Origin: Auriscalpium vulgare | Lineage: Eukaryota; Basidiomycota; Agaricomycetes; Russulales; Auriscalpiaceae | DNA length: 64,000 nucleotides | Direction of reading: 5' to 3' | NCBI GenBank assembly: GCA_019915015.1 | Contig: JAHBBC010000005.1 | Span: 1,798,001-1,862,000 of the forward strand | Shown here: positions 50,577-63,233 of the stretch, in pieces | Layout of the letters: every line of letters starts with the position of its first letter | How positions within the stretch are numbered: the stretch's first letter is position 1 | Made by a program: the position numbers and the translations under genes | The notes under the pieces: generated by a model | What the model was told of the DNA's origin: nothing | The model's database searches: none | What the model saw: the letters and a program-made list of their open reading frames with translations, nothing else

Positions 50577-52902
50577 AATAACGAGGCAGCAACTGAGGAG
50601 GGATGCAAACGGAGAACGGGGAAAAAGGGTCGGTGAAAGAGACGACAGTACGGGGCTCTACGACCCCGCCTTATAAAAGGCGGGAGAACGAGGAGAACCC
50701 CGCGAAAGTTTTCACGATACGCCTCAGTAGATTGGCAAGGACGAAGCCATATTTGGCGCGAGCGCGCAGCGTCTGCGGGCTTGCACCCGTTTTTCTCCTC
50801 ACGCGCTGCCATCGAAGACGGCTCCTTGGCTTCTGTTCGCAAGCCGTATCGGGTCTCATTGTATCGTCCGTCCTTGCCCTCACAGGACGTCGAAGGCGCT
50901 ACCTGTGTGCCGCTGCCCATAAGATCTTGGTGCTGTAGGCATTTCTGCGAACCGAGGTGAGTACGTGGCGAACTCGTCAATTCCCTGTCTGTATCTGAGG
51001 CACGCACTGGCAGAGAGTGTCACCGGTCACTGGTCACCTCTTGCGTACATCTTGCGAAGGATAACTTGTTGCCCATAATGCTCGAGTATCCGGGAGGCAT
51101 GCACGTTCCATCTATCCATCGTCGTTGTTTTGCACTCAACGCCACCTTCCATTAATTTCCAAAAAACGCCCACAGGATAACGGATGTCATTAAAATAGGT
51201 CAATGGTTGCACATCGTACCTGCATCTCAATCGTACTTGCTTTCTCCAGTCCCACCAGGAGGAACGCGTCGGGTCACAAATCCGACGCCGTGACGGCGTT
51301 ACGTTACGTTCACGTCACACTCGTAGCCGTGTTCGCAGGCGAGTCAGAATTTTCACGCCTGAGCAGCAATTATGACGAGAAAGATTCCTGAAAAGCAGCT
51401 TGTCATTGGAAGGAATGAGGTTAGACATTAACCGCCATCAACTACACGCCAAAGCCCTGGGAAGGGCGCTGCAACAAGAAGAACAGAAGAATCGAGGATG
51501 TCCTCGAGGGAGTTCTCCACCGCGCTTGCGCCCACGCCTCTGCGCCCTTCGCAGGAAGTGGGCCTACTTCTAAGCAAGAGAGAAGAAACGTGGCCAAAAA
51601 GACAGTGTCACATGGGTTGGCTCACCTCGGGATTGGCCTTAGCGCTACGCCCTCTCTAACCCTCTGGTAATCTGGTGGGGTTTGACATGCTCCGTGACTG
51701 CTGGAGACACTGGGTGACTATTCATGGCCAGTGGTCATGCCTGCGTCTGAGCCCGCGGAATTGAGCCTGGGAGCCATGTCGGCGAGGGGGTTTCGGGCCC
51801 ATGGTCTCCTGAAGCGAAAGCGCAGGAGCCAACCTCCCAGTGCTTCCCAGACACGCACCCAGCCCGAAAACTGCTGGCACCCATGTCGATGTTCTCTGGA
51901 CGATACGACGACTTTTTCCGTGGGCTGGCAAGAGGTGGTAGTGACCGGAAGATCGCCATTATGATAGGAGGCTATACGAAGAGGTGAGCGGACCAGATAT
52001 TGAGCGCGATGGACCGTGAAAATATTGACATGAACGCGGCAGCGGTACGGTCGCGGGGGAGGGAGGTGAGGGCAGGGCAGGCTGGAGATGCGCATTGCGA
52101 AGTGTCAGGCCGGCCACACGGCCCGTAACGTCGGTGTCACGCTCACCGATCGCAAGCCTCGCCCTCTTGGCCCTCTCGAGCAGTGGACCGCGCCATACAG
52201 TAATTTCCGTCTTTACGTCCCAGAGAATCCGGATTTTCTATCAGTCCAAACGCCGCCCGCGAGTCAAATATCACCAGGCCCTCCCCGACCCTCCCGATCA
52301 ATCCTCCTGTCTCCGCTTGCACTTTGAAGTTCACGCCGGGCGCCGCACGCGAATGACAGGAAGTTCATCCTGGCCTACTCAATAGCAAAGGCGCTTTTTC
52401 TCGTTGAACTGGGTGCTGGGTGAGTCCACCCATCCATGGATTTGGGGTGACAATCAAAACATTTTCCATCCCCGAAACCTGCCTTTCCCCCTCAGCCTAT
52501 GGCGTTCTTTACTTCGATCCAACCCTACCACTTCGCGCGCGGAATTATCAAGGTTCACGGCTTCTGGGAACCGAACGCAGCCCGACACCCGCCCTCCCCG
52601 CTCTCGCAGAACTGGCGATCTCCAAGGCGCCGTTCTTAGTCGACACGATGCAAGTCATGAAGATCATGATCGTAGTTGACGTCGCAACAGTCCATGTACG
52701 ATCCGATGCTGCCTCTCGATACGCTCCCTCATCTTATCTCAATTTTTACGTGCGCAGAACGGAGCCACCCGAACACCCCAGACGCTGTCCGACAGTTTAT
52801 GACGGTATACAGTTCATCCCTGCGCATTCCGACGCGTGCGTGATACCAACTTCTACGCTCGAGGTCGAAACTCACATCCATGCATGTATTTACGCACTAG
52901 AC
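50577..52902. other. Outer part of the right duplication arm
   Basis: Apart from the promoter at 50.67-50.76 kb, no gene is supported. The frame 50516-51007 (minus) is not convincing. 51.0-51.34 kb matches the left arm at 11.08-11.28 kb in reverse; beyond about 52.2 kb similarity fades. A plus-strand frame at 52420-53109 runs into the 3' end of the next gene on the opposite strand and is likely spurious. Confidence 0.45.
50671..50756 (-). promoter_or_regulatory. Promoter of right-arm tail-anchored protein gene
   Basis: Plus-strand tataaaagg (50673-50681) reads as a TATA-like box on the minus strand. Farther up lie a CCAAT box (plus attgg, 50731) and ccatatttgg (50747-50756), which fits the MADS-box (CArG) consensus CC(A/T)6GG. 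The left-arm copy has ccaaatgtgg at the matching place, one base off the consensus. Confidence 0.45.
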
Positions 52903-53849
52903 CTACTTCTTCAATGCAACCTCCTCAGGCGCGAACTTGACTCCCTTCCCACTTTTCGCCCACTGATCTGCACCATCTGCGGGGGTGTAGTCCGGCAAGT
53001 ACGTCTTTCGCAGCTCCCTCTTGGCTTCCGTCGAAATCCCATACGCCGCGTCCCTTTCGCTGAGGAGCTTCTGGTCGATGTCTCCCTGCGCCAAATACGC
53101 CATCATTAGGTTAGGTGGGCCGAGGGGAAGTTCTGGCGTCTGGTCAATTGCCCATGTATGAATCGTTTTGCCGTACGTCTTGTGCAGCTCAAGCATGGCC
53201 GGTTGTTCAGCAGCGTCCGTCGCGGCGCCTGTAGCGAATTTAGACGCTTCACCTGAAGGGAACAAAGGAAAATCCGACCTGGTACCGCTCCTTTGACCTA
53301 TATCTCGACGGTCAGGAATGTAAAGCAAGGGGATCTCTCCCGGACTCACGATGAGCTGCAACACGCCACTTTCAACCTATCGCGCTGTCATGACCTTCGT
53401 CTTCGGTTATTATGATACACCCACCTCGTATTTATGAGAGTGCCAGTATTTCTTCTCGTCGGACGGGAGCCCATGGAATATCTGGTGGTTTGTTTGTCAG
53501 ATAGGCTTTTACGATACCGAACGAACACGAACCTTCTCCGATACGATGTACTCGATGCCGATCAGCCGCGCATTTGGCTCGTCAGAGTCGTAAATCACGC
53601 ATTGGTGGAGGTCCGGCGACAGATGCGTGCAATAGTGGTGCGCGGATACGTGCCGAGTCGAATCATGACTGTCGTAGTGTCGATACCGATCCAGAGACGC
53701 GTAGAGAACAACGATGATGCTCACGCGTATATGTGGATGCCGCACAAGTGCTGATGGATGGCGTTGATGGGCTTGAAGCTCATCATAGCCTCTCCAGCAG
53801 CATGGTACGCGGAAGAATGGTACGCGCTTTGCTTGGTCTCTGGTTCCAT
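52903..53849 (-). CDS. DUF1264 / oil-body-associated-like protein
   Basis: The start at 53849 gives [20 protein letters not shown], then [21 protein letters not shown] first intron joins to [40 protein letters not shown]; a second to [15 protein letters not shown]; a third to [10 protein letters not shown]. Next come [40 protein letters not shown] and ERDAAYGIS. These are the hallmarks of the DUF1264 family, known in plants as oil-body-associated proteins. The stretch between LQLIV and [10 protein letters not shown] may hide a further intron whose ends I could not fix. Molecular function of fungal members is not known. Confidence 0.82.
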
Positions 53850-54827
53850 GGTGGACGGCTGAGAGAGGTCGGGGAAGAAGGTCGGAGGCTCTTATGGGGG
53901 CCGAAGTCAGGAGGTGGAGACGTGTACTTATGACGTCGACTGGTACGAAATCAACCTAAGTAGTTGGACCACAAAGCTGCTGCATAACACCAGAGCAACA
54001 GATCAGCAGGAATCGAAGTGCTGGTTTCCACTGCAGCGCTAGGGGTTTAGGTGCTTCCTTAGCTTGCGAACTGGATTTAAAATACCGACAATTTCAGGAT
54101 ACTATAAATGTTCAGTACTGCAACATAGATGAGCCTATGAGGTGCGGGTCCGGATGTCTCAGCAGTGAGAGCTTGCTTCAGCAAAGAGGAAGATGCTGCT
54201 CAGACTCGGAGTGGTCGGCGGAGACGTCAAGGCGGATGCGCGAGGGAAGCTCGTACAGTCATGGTGTAGCCACGTTTGAGATCTTCTTACTTCAGTTTGC
54301 ATGGAACGCAGGCATTTCGATCAAGAGCAGACTCGATGTCACCTTTCAGCGTGTCAGCAAGGTGTCCCATAATATAGGTCAGTCCTAAACAACACAGCGC
54401 CCGTCAACTCAGACAAAGTACTCACCGAGAGAAAGGTGATGACGACTTCAAAAGTTGAGCCTCAACGCCTTCGCGTGACAAGTCACTTTCCTATATAAAA
54501 TTCCTGTTGTCTACTAAGCCGCGAAAACAGAACTGACATTAATGATGACCTAGAGATCTGAGCGTGTTGCGGCGGGAAGACAACCGTGACGACGACGTAC
54601 CAAAATTGGATCGGTAGCGCCTGCTTAGTCAGCGTCCTCCGCCTTTCATCGTCGTTCTCGCTGTCGCAGACGACGGGCACACACCTACCTAAAATCCCTC
54701 AAAAAGCCACGGTCAGCATCCCATCATATGTGTGCTCTTCACGACAGCGCATGAGGGTCATTCATCCATGCGCGGTGGATGGATGCATCTACAGCCGTCC
54801 CGATGCACCTGCTGACGCGTACCGTAG
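53850..54827. other. Intergenic between DUF1264 gene and NAC alpha
   Basis: Just under 1 kb of divergent promoter space. Short frames only (for example 54137-54388 and 54586-55017, the latter overlapping the NAC gene in another frame). AT-richer than the genes. No repeat or RNA gene recognised. Confidence 0.45.
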
Positions 54828-55610
<783 letters not shown>

Positions 55611-55734
55611 GCGGTGCATTTGTCGTAGCGTGCGGTCTCTGTATTCTTACATCTGCAATCCATCCATCATGCATGTCGAAATGCTCACGGATTCTATCTC
55701 TCATCCTGATGCTCAAACCGGTCGCGTCGCTCAT

Positions 55735-56712
55735 TTATGCTTGCCACCTCTTCACCTCGACATAATGATTTGATCGCTCCCAACCGCTCTGCACAATCTC
55801 TACGCCCAGTGTATGCCGCTGCGCGCTGGTATGCGGCCCGATCACCAACCCCAACTGCTTTGCTGCCTCATCCACTAACCCGTCCAACTCACCTTCCGCA
55901 AACATATGGTAGTACCGGTGGAATGTCTGCGGCTCGATCTGCACCTCGTGACTGGGCTCCGGCTCTGACTCTGGAGCAAGCTTCCGTCTTCGCGATGATT
56001 TCTGGGGCCCGGGCTGCGGGTTTAAGACCCAGGGTACATAGACATCTTCTCCGACAATCGCGCCGGGCGAAGATGCGTCAGGGGCCGTAGGGATCTGCCG
56101 CTTAGACAGCGCGTCTTGCTCGATGGCCCAGACGTAAATCAACACGCGTCCGTGTGAAGGCGAGACACTCTGGAGGAGTCGCTGTCAGGGAACGGGACGT
56201 TAGTAATTCCGTGTGGTAGTTTGTTCAGTAGCAAGCACACCTCGACGGCCTCTCTTCGCCGGGAGGCCGTGGCCAAATGGTGGATGGTCGCGATAGAAAT
56301 TGCGTAGTCCTGTAGACAGCCCTCAGTTCGTCGTGCTATGCTTTCGAGCTGGGGCACTTACGAAGGCGCCTGTCCTCCAGCCATTCCCCAGAACGTCTCC
56401 CCAGACAACCTCCCTCACAGCCCCGCCCGCATTTCTCGCCGCATCGAGCAGATTCCTGCTTCTGTCCAGCCCGATGGTCCACACAGACCCTGGCCGCTCA
56501 AGGGGGAGCGGTAGGTATTTTCCGTTGCCTGTGCCGGAATCTAAACCGACCCAGCCTGGCGGGAGGGAGGCAAGGAAGGCGGCGATGATGGGCCATGGCT
56601 TGTAGCGCGTCGACGAGAAGTGCGACGCGATCTGGTCGTACACCTCGTGGACATGTTTCGTTTCATACGCGGATGGGTCCTCGTCGATGACTGCGGGAGT
56701 GACTTTCGACAT
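55735..56712 (-). CDS. TRM9: tRNA wobble-uridine methyltransferase, Trm9 type
   Basis: Trm9 (with Trm112) adds the final methyl group to mcm5-modified wobble uridines in certain tRNAs. The start at 56712 gives MSKVTPAVIDEDPSAYETKH, VHEVYDQIASHFSSTRYKPW, then PPGWVGLDSGTGNGKYLPL, the SAM-binding loop, and VWTIGLDRSRNLL. After an intron comes DYAISIATIHHLATASRRRE, typical of the group, then RLLQSVSPSHGRVLIYVWAI and, near the end, TFHRYYHMFAEGELDGLVDE. The SAM-loop aspartate site reads GLDSGTGNGK, close to the usual DxGCGNGK with threonine for cysteine. The stop is at 55735. It lies 37 bp downstream of ALG13, same strand. Confidence 0.88.
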
Positions 56713-56749
56713 GGGGGTAGGACGCAAGCAGGAGATTACACAGCAACGA

Positions 56750-57365
56750 CTACGATGTATACCCCATCTCATCGTCCAACAATCTGCGAAATCGGCTGCC
56801 ATCATACGCGGGGAATGGCGTGAGCGCGGACGCGTCGAAATCGAGGATGGTCTGCGGGAGCTCGCTGTGCTCGTCTCGTCAGTCGATTGTCGGCGCGAAC
56901 ATGTCCGGCATGCTCACCCAACAGTCGATGCCCCCAGATGACCGAGGGCACTAAGAGCCTTCGCCAGCTCTTCTTGGTGGTTGTCTGCGAGTGTCGTATT
57001 CGGAACGACGATGAGCGGCTTGCCCTTCCTCAGCACATCGAGTATCGTCCCAGAGCCTGCTCTCGCCAATCAGGACAACCACATCGCGCCCTCATAACTC
57101 ATCCACACGGACCTGCATGGCTGATCACCAGGTCGGCCTCGTCAAAGTCCCCTTCAAGCGTTGGCTTGAACCTCCAGACATGCACCCTCAGCCCCTCCAT
57201 CTCATACGGCGCGCCGAAAACGCGTTCCTCGACCTCGGAGTTCCCACATTGCACAACGAGCTCGGTGTACCCCTTCCTCCCGAGCGCACTTGTCACTGGA
57301 GCGGAAAGGGCGGCGTGGATGAGCGCATCGAACTTGGTCGAGCCGACAGTCACGAAGGCGCGCAT
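56750..57365 (-). CDS. ALG13: UDP-GlcNAc transferase catalytic subunit Alg13
   Basis: Alg13, anchored by Alg14 at the ER, adds the second GlcNAc to the dolichol-linked oligosaccharide. The start at 57365 gives [20 protein letters not shown], then [20 protein letters not shown] and [13 protein letters not shown]. After an intron (about 57045-57108) comes [20 protein letters not shown] followed by [20 protein letters not shown], the sugar-nucleotide-binding end. A further intron leads to [20 protein letters not shown] and [12 protein letters not shown]. The size (about 185 residues) fits fungal Alg13. The start codon is 126 bp from that of the proline gene, which is divergent. Confidence 0.9.
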
Positions 57366-57491
57366 AGAGTGCACGTTCTCAAGAATCTCATTGACTCGTC
57401 CGCGAGCATGACACATTGACACGCCTCCGACTTTGCCTCCTTCCCCCACGTCTCCTCCGAAGCCCTCCCAACACCAAAAAAGATCACTAAA

Positions 57492-58668
57492 ATGGGCTAC
57501 ACGTTGTGTGTGTTAGGTGCGTGCAGCCCCGTCTGACCGATATCTACTGACCTAGGCGCACAGGCTGCGGGACGATGGGCATCGCGATCACCTCCGGCGT
57601 GCTCGCGTCGCTGCAGGCGCCTGTCCTCGGGCAGCCCGCAGAGAAATGGGAGTACCACACGCCCGGCACGATGACCCCGGACCCGGCGGCGGCGTCCCTC
57701 CCGACGCGCTTCCTCGCGTGCGTGTCGCGGTCCGCGAGCGCGCAGGCCCTCGCGCACGTCTTTGCCCCCGGAGCAGTGGAGATCTCGCTCGGCGAGAACG
57801 TCCGCGCCGTCCAGCAGGCCGACGTCGTGCTGCTCTGGTGCGTCCGTCCTTTTTGCTGCCCACGGTTTTCTGCTGAACAGAGGTTGCGCAGCTGCAAGCC
57901 GCAGCTTGCCCATGTAATCCTGGCGGAAGAGGGTATGCAGGAGGCGCTCGACGGCAAGCTGGTCATCAGCATCCTCGCGGGCGTCACCATCGCGCAGCTG
58001 ACGGCGTGGGTGCCCGCCAGCGCCCGCGTCATCCGCGCGATGCCCAACACACCGTGCCGCGTACGTGCGTCTTCTCCCTCTCGCCCGTGCTCCCACCGAA
58101 ATCGCTAGTAGATCCGAGAAGGCATGACCGTCGTGTCGACGCTCCCCCCATCTGCAACAGCAGCGCGCGACCGGTCCATCGTGCTGCAGATATTCTCGTC
58201 GATCGGGCGCGTGCGTATCCTCGATGAGAAGCACTTCGACGCGTGCACGGCGCTGTCGGGGTCAGGCCCAGCGTTTGCGTGTATTTTCCTCGAGGCAATG
58301 GCGGACGGCGGCGTCATGATGGGTCTGCCCCGAGCAGAGGCACTGGAGCTTGCCGCGCAGAGTAAGATGGTTTACTCAGCCTTCTTTCATCAGAAAGTAA
58401 CGGTACTTGGCAGCGCTTCAAGGAGCTGCGCGTATGGCACTCCAGCCGGGTGCACACCCTGCCCAAATAAAAGACTCCGTGACCAGTGAGTTCTATCATG
58501 CCGTCCATGTCTTCAGTCCCATGATAGATGCGACGTGTAGCTCCCGGGGGTTGCACAATTGCTGGGCTCCTGGCACTCGAGGACGGTCGCGTGCGGTCTA
58601 CAATTGCGCGTGCAATTCAAGTCGCTACCGAACGTGCAAGCGAGTTGGGACAGCCAGCCAAGAAGTAA
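57492..58668 (+). CDS. PRO3: Pyrroline-5-carboxylate reductase
   Basis: This enzyme catalyses the last step of proline synthesis, reducing pyrroline-5-carboxylate with NAD(P)H. Exon 1 MGYTLCVL joins to GCGTMGIAITSGVLAS, the Rossmann nucleotide loop. ADVVLL-CCKPQLAHV follows across an intron, then LVISILAGVTIAQLTAWVPA, RVIRAMPNTPCR, IREGMTVVS, HFDACTALSGSGPAFACIFL, EAMADGGVMMGLPRAEALEL and QGAARMAL, the family signature block. The last exons give IKDSVTTPGGCTIAGLLALE and RVRSTIARAIQVATERASEL, stop at 58668. Six exons. Complete and likely functional. Confidence 0.94.
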
Positions 58669-59432
58669 ATTCGAATTCAAAAAGATGTTGTGCGGGAGGA
58701 TCTGTCCACTTTAGACTTACGGTGTACAATATAACGCGCCTTCAAGTGCGCAAAAAAGAGGAAAAGGCAATGCATTGACAACGAAGTAAAATCTATTAAG
58801 TACATGATGTATTCCACGTCGTCTTCGCCCTCCTCTCACAGAGAGGCTCGCAAAGAAACCGGAAACCAAACGGCTTCATCGTCCATCTTGCTCCCATAAA
58901 ATGAGAACTAAGCGCGTGGGATTCTGCGCAGTCCAGAGTGTCGAGGAGCAACAAAATCCAAATCCACACCATACAAACACACACTCGAATAAAACCAAAT
59001 GATATTGACGACCTGGGCAAAAATTGATAGTTAGAACTTGGAAACGCCAAATGTCGGTAAAGGGCTAACCTCTAGATACATGAAACAGCACCAGCTACGC
59101 AAACTGAGATGTGTCCCGCGTGTGAACCGCCCTTACCATGAAGGTCCAAACGAGAGGCGGCAAGGGAGGCAAAAAATCACAGGCGCGATCGATCTTTCGA
59201 CCAATCGACAGTGCTCTTGCTCGTATGAATGGGCACCTCTCCGTGGGGTACAGAAGAGATACCAAAGTGAAATAGGAGCGGGTTCAGGTAGGAAGAGATT
59301 TCCCAGATGGGTTTGGGATAGTGGAATATATGCAGTCGGTTTGTAGAATACACGTGGAAAGCCTGACGAGCTTGTCAGTATGACAGCGAGCAGGGATTAG
59401 ACGCGACTCACGAGCAACTGTCCCAAACTGAA
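58669..59432. other. Intergenic between two convergent genes
   Basis: About 760 bp holding the 3' ends of PRO3 and RPT3. The frame 58796-59050 (minus) has no motif. Moderately AT-rich. Nothing else recognised. Confidence 0.5.
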
Positions 59433-61092
<1,660 letters not shown>

Positions 61093-61275
61093 GGCTGCTG
61101 CAATGATGAGCTTGTCGAGGGAAGAAGGTGTTGGGCGTAGAGGGTAACGCTGACGCGGCTCGGGGGACGCGTCGACCCGTGCGAACTACTTGCCATATAC
61201 GCGTATCCCTTAGATTCAATATCCTCGTGGATTTGTGACCTTCCTGTTGCCCAACCTTCGTCCGAGTCGCGCGCC

Positions 61276-62132
61276 ATGGCCAACATCGCGTCGGACATCG
61301 TTCTGCGGACAGCCAGGCGGACGCTCCCGCTGAGCCCAATTCGCGAACGTATGTATGCGCCAGCCCGTCGCAGCATGCTTCTGACCTGGCACACAGACCA
61401 TTCGCCCATCCACCTACGGCTCAGCGGGCTCCCCAAGAGCTCGACACCATCAGATATCACGCGGATGCTCATGAACCACAAAGTAGAGAACGTTGCCCAA
61501 GGTGCGTTTTCCCTGTGTACTAGCGCGCACATTTGACTCCGATCCAGTGAACTTGGAGTACAACCGCTTCAGTCCCACGGGCAGTGCCTTCGTGACGCTC
61601 ACGCACTCCGACTTCCTGAGGCCCGCGCTCAAAGCCTTGCAGAGGGTTGTCTGGTTTGCGCACCCCATCACAGCCTACCCCACCGAGGCACCGAAGGTTG
61701 AGCGTATGCGGGGCGGCAAGGGGCGTGACGAGGCGGCCGACCGGGATATCGTGTCGGGCACGGGCAGCGGCTTAACCCTCTCCGACAACGGGAGGAACGT
61801 CATCCTGAGTGGGTTGCCGGCCAGGATCACCGACGAGAAACTGCGGGCATTGCTGAAGGGCTACAGGCTGGCTGGTGGACGCAGCGAGATCCAAAAGCTC
61901 GAGTGGGTGCCCAATCATGCGTGTGCCCTGCAGGTCCTGATTAACTATTGGCAGTACGGATCCTGGGCCGTATTTGATTACTTCACGCGTGCTGGTGCGC
62001 CTGGCTTTCAAGTCAGAGGCCTACCGGCTGGTCCGCAACACGCACATGACAGAACTTGCGGGCACGGAAGTGTTTGCGAATGGTCGTGCAACTGGCCAAA
62101 AGCACCTCATCCACGCACAAGTCGTGCTATGA
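61276..62132 (+). CDS. RRM-like RNA-binding protein
   Basis: The start at 61276 gives MANIASDIVLRTARRTLPLS and a basic N-terminus with many Arg residues and few acids, possibly a mitochondrial presequence. Then IHLRLSGLPKSSTPSDITRM and, after an intron, YNRFSPTGSAFVTLTHSDFL form one RNA-recognition-like fold. A second one reads NVILSGLPARITDEKLRALL followed, after an intron whose ends I could not fix (61.91-61.98 kb), by LVRLAFKSEAYRLVRNTHMT. The stop is at 62132. About 250 residues. No close named homologue recognised. Divergent from RPT3. Confidence 0.65.
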
Positions 62133-62224
62133 CGCGCTCACGGAATAGAGACAATAATATACTAGAGTAATACATAGTCCAGTCCTCACATCCTCCCGGT
62201 ATCCAGGTCCTCCACACGCGCGCG

Positions 62225-63080
62225 CTACAGAGTCCCGTCAGCCTGGGCAGCCAGATATCCTCGCCAGTCAGCACTCACCTGGCGTGTGTCGTTGTCGCCC
62301 TCGTCCTCCGGCGACCGCTCGCGCTTGAGCGTCGGCTGCACGACGCCGCCGTTTTGCTCCTTCCAGTCCCCGCCTCCTTGCGCGACATGCCCGCCGACCT
62401 GTGTGTCCGCGTACCGCTCCTCGACCTCGCGCCGCCGGTCGATCTCCAGCTTCTGCGCCTGCGCGCCCCACCCGCCGCGACCGGGGTCGTAGTCCTGCCT
62501 GTGCTCGTCGCGCACCTGACAGCGAAGGCACATGGGTCGCCGGGATTAGAGTGGTGGAGAATGTTGCACTTACCTGCCCGCCGCTTTTGCCACGGCCGAA
62601 CTGCCTGCCTTCGCGGTAGCCCAGGTCGAGGTCGCACCGGATTATCCGCTCGTCGAGCTTGGTGCCGCTGATGTAGCGCATGCTCGCTAGCGCCTCCGTA
62701 TGCGTATAGAACTCGACGAAGCAGAACCCGCACGGCGTTCTGCAGACCGCGCCGCCGTCAGCGCTGCAGGGCAAAACAAGACCAGCCCACGCACCGTGTA
62801 TGCCGGTCGAGCCCCATGATGATGCGTTTGACGCCTCCGCCGTCCTCGGGGCTCGCGCACTTAGCAAACACATCGTATATCTGTTCCTCCGTCGTGTAGA
62901 AGCTCAGGTTGCCGACCTAGTGGACACGGTGAGCTGGGCGCGGTGTGGGGCGAGCGGGAGACGGCGCACATAGAGCGTCGAGGACTTGTCGAGGAGCTCC
63001 TGTTGCTTCTGGCGGTCGACGCGCGCCTGGGAGTCCTTGTAGTTGGAGGGCTGGTCGAGGGGGGTGACGACGTGGGCCAT
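62225..63080 (-). CDS. CBC2: Nuclear cap-binding protein subunit 2 (CBP20)
   Basis: CBP20 binds the m7G cap of nuclear RNA together with CBP80. The start at 63080 gives [20 protein letters not shown], then DKSSTLYV joined across an intron to [20 protein letters not shown]. The RRM continues [13 protein letters not shown], then across another intron [40 protein letters not shown] and [14 protein letters not shown], which contain the cap-contact residues. After a further intron a basic/acidic tail ([20 protein letters not shown]) ends near [12 protein letters not shown]; whether the final 36 bases before ADGTL are intron or coding is unclear. A few extra residues (SPEDGGG) sit in the loop before VKRIIMG. 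Divergent from SNRNP27. Confidence 0.93.
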
Positions 63081-63233
63081 GGACGGCTCGACACTGCAGG
63101 ACGCTACGAGTCGACAACAAGTGCGCGCCTTCTGCTCGGTGATATCGAGGCACATAAAAGGCGGCCGCATTGGGCAGGTGGTTCGCACGGGAGGCGCGAC
63201 ACCCCCGCGCACCTCGCAGCTCGCAGCTCGCTC
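63081..63233. promoter_or_regulatory. Short divergent promoter, CBP20 / SNRNP27
   Basis: These 153 bp contain both promoters and leaders of two nuclear RNA-processing genes. No TATA box was seen. A GGCGGCCGCATTGGG stretch (about 63161-63175) includes an ATTGG (CCAAT) element. Confidence 0.5.

Larger units (their letters stand above)
38900..52800 (-). repeat. Right arm of large inverted segmental duplication
   Basis: Mirror of the left arm. Differences: the esterase is reduced to a fragment, the F-box-like gene is reduced to a 240-bp 3' fragment, an Spc25-like sequence is present only here, and the two secreted repeat genes have longer spacing. The arm is therefore about 3 kb shorter than its partner. 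Confidence 0.8.

Noticed and set aside
10000..52800. The palindrome as an assembly artefact joining two haplotypes
   Set aside because: The arms differ by gene loss, inserts and many coding changes, and the spacer and outer flanks are unique. An artefact is less likely, though only long reads can settle it.
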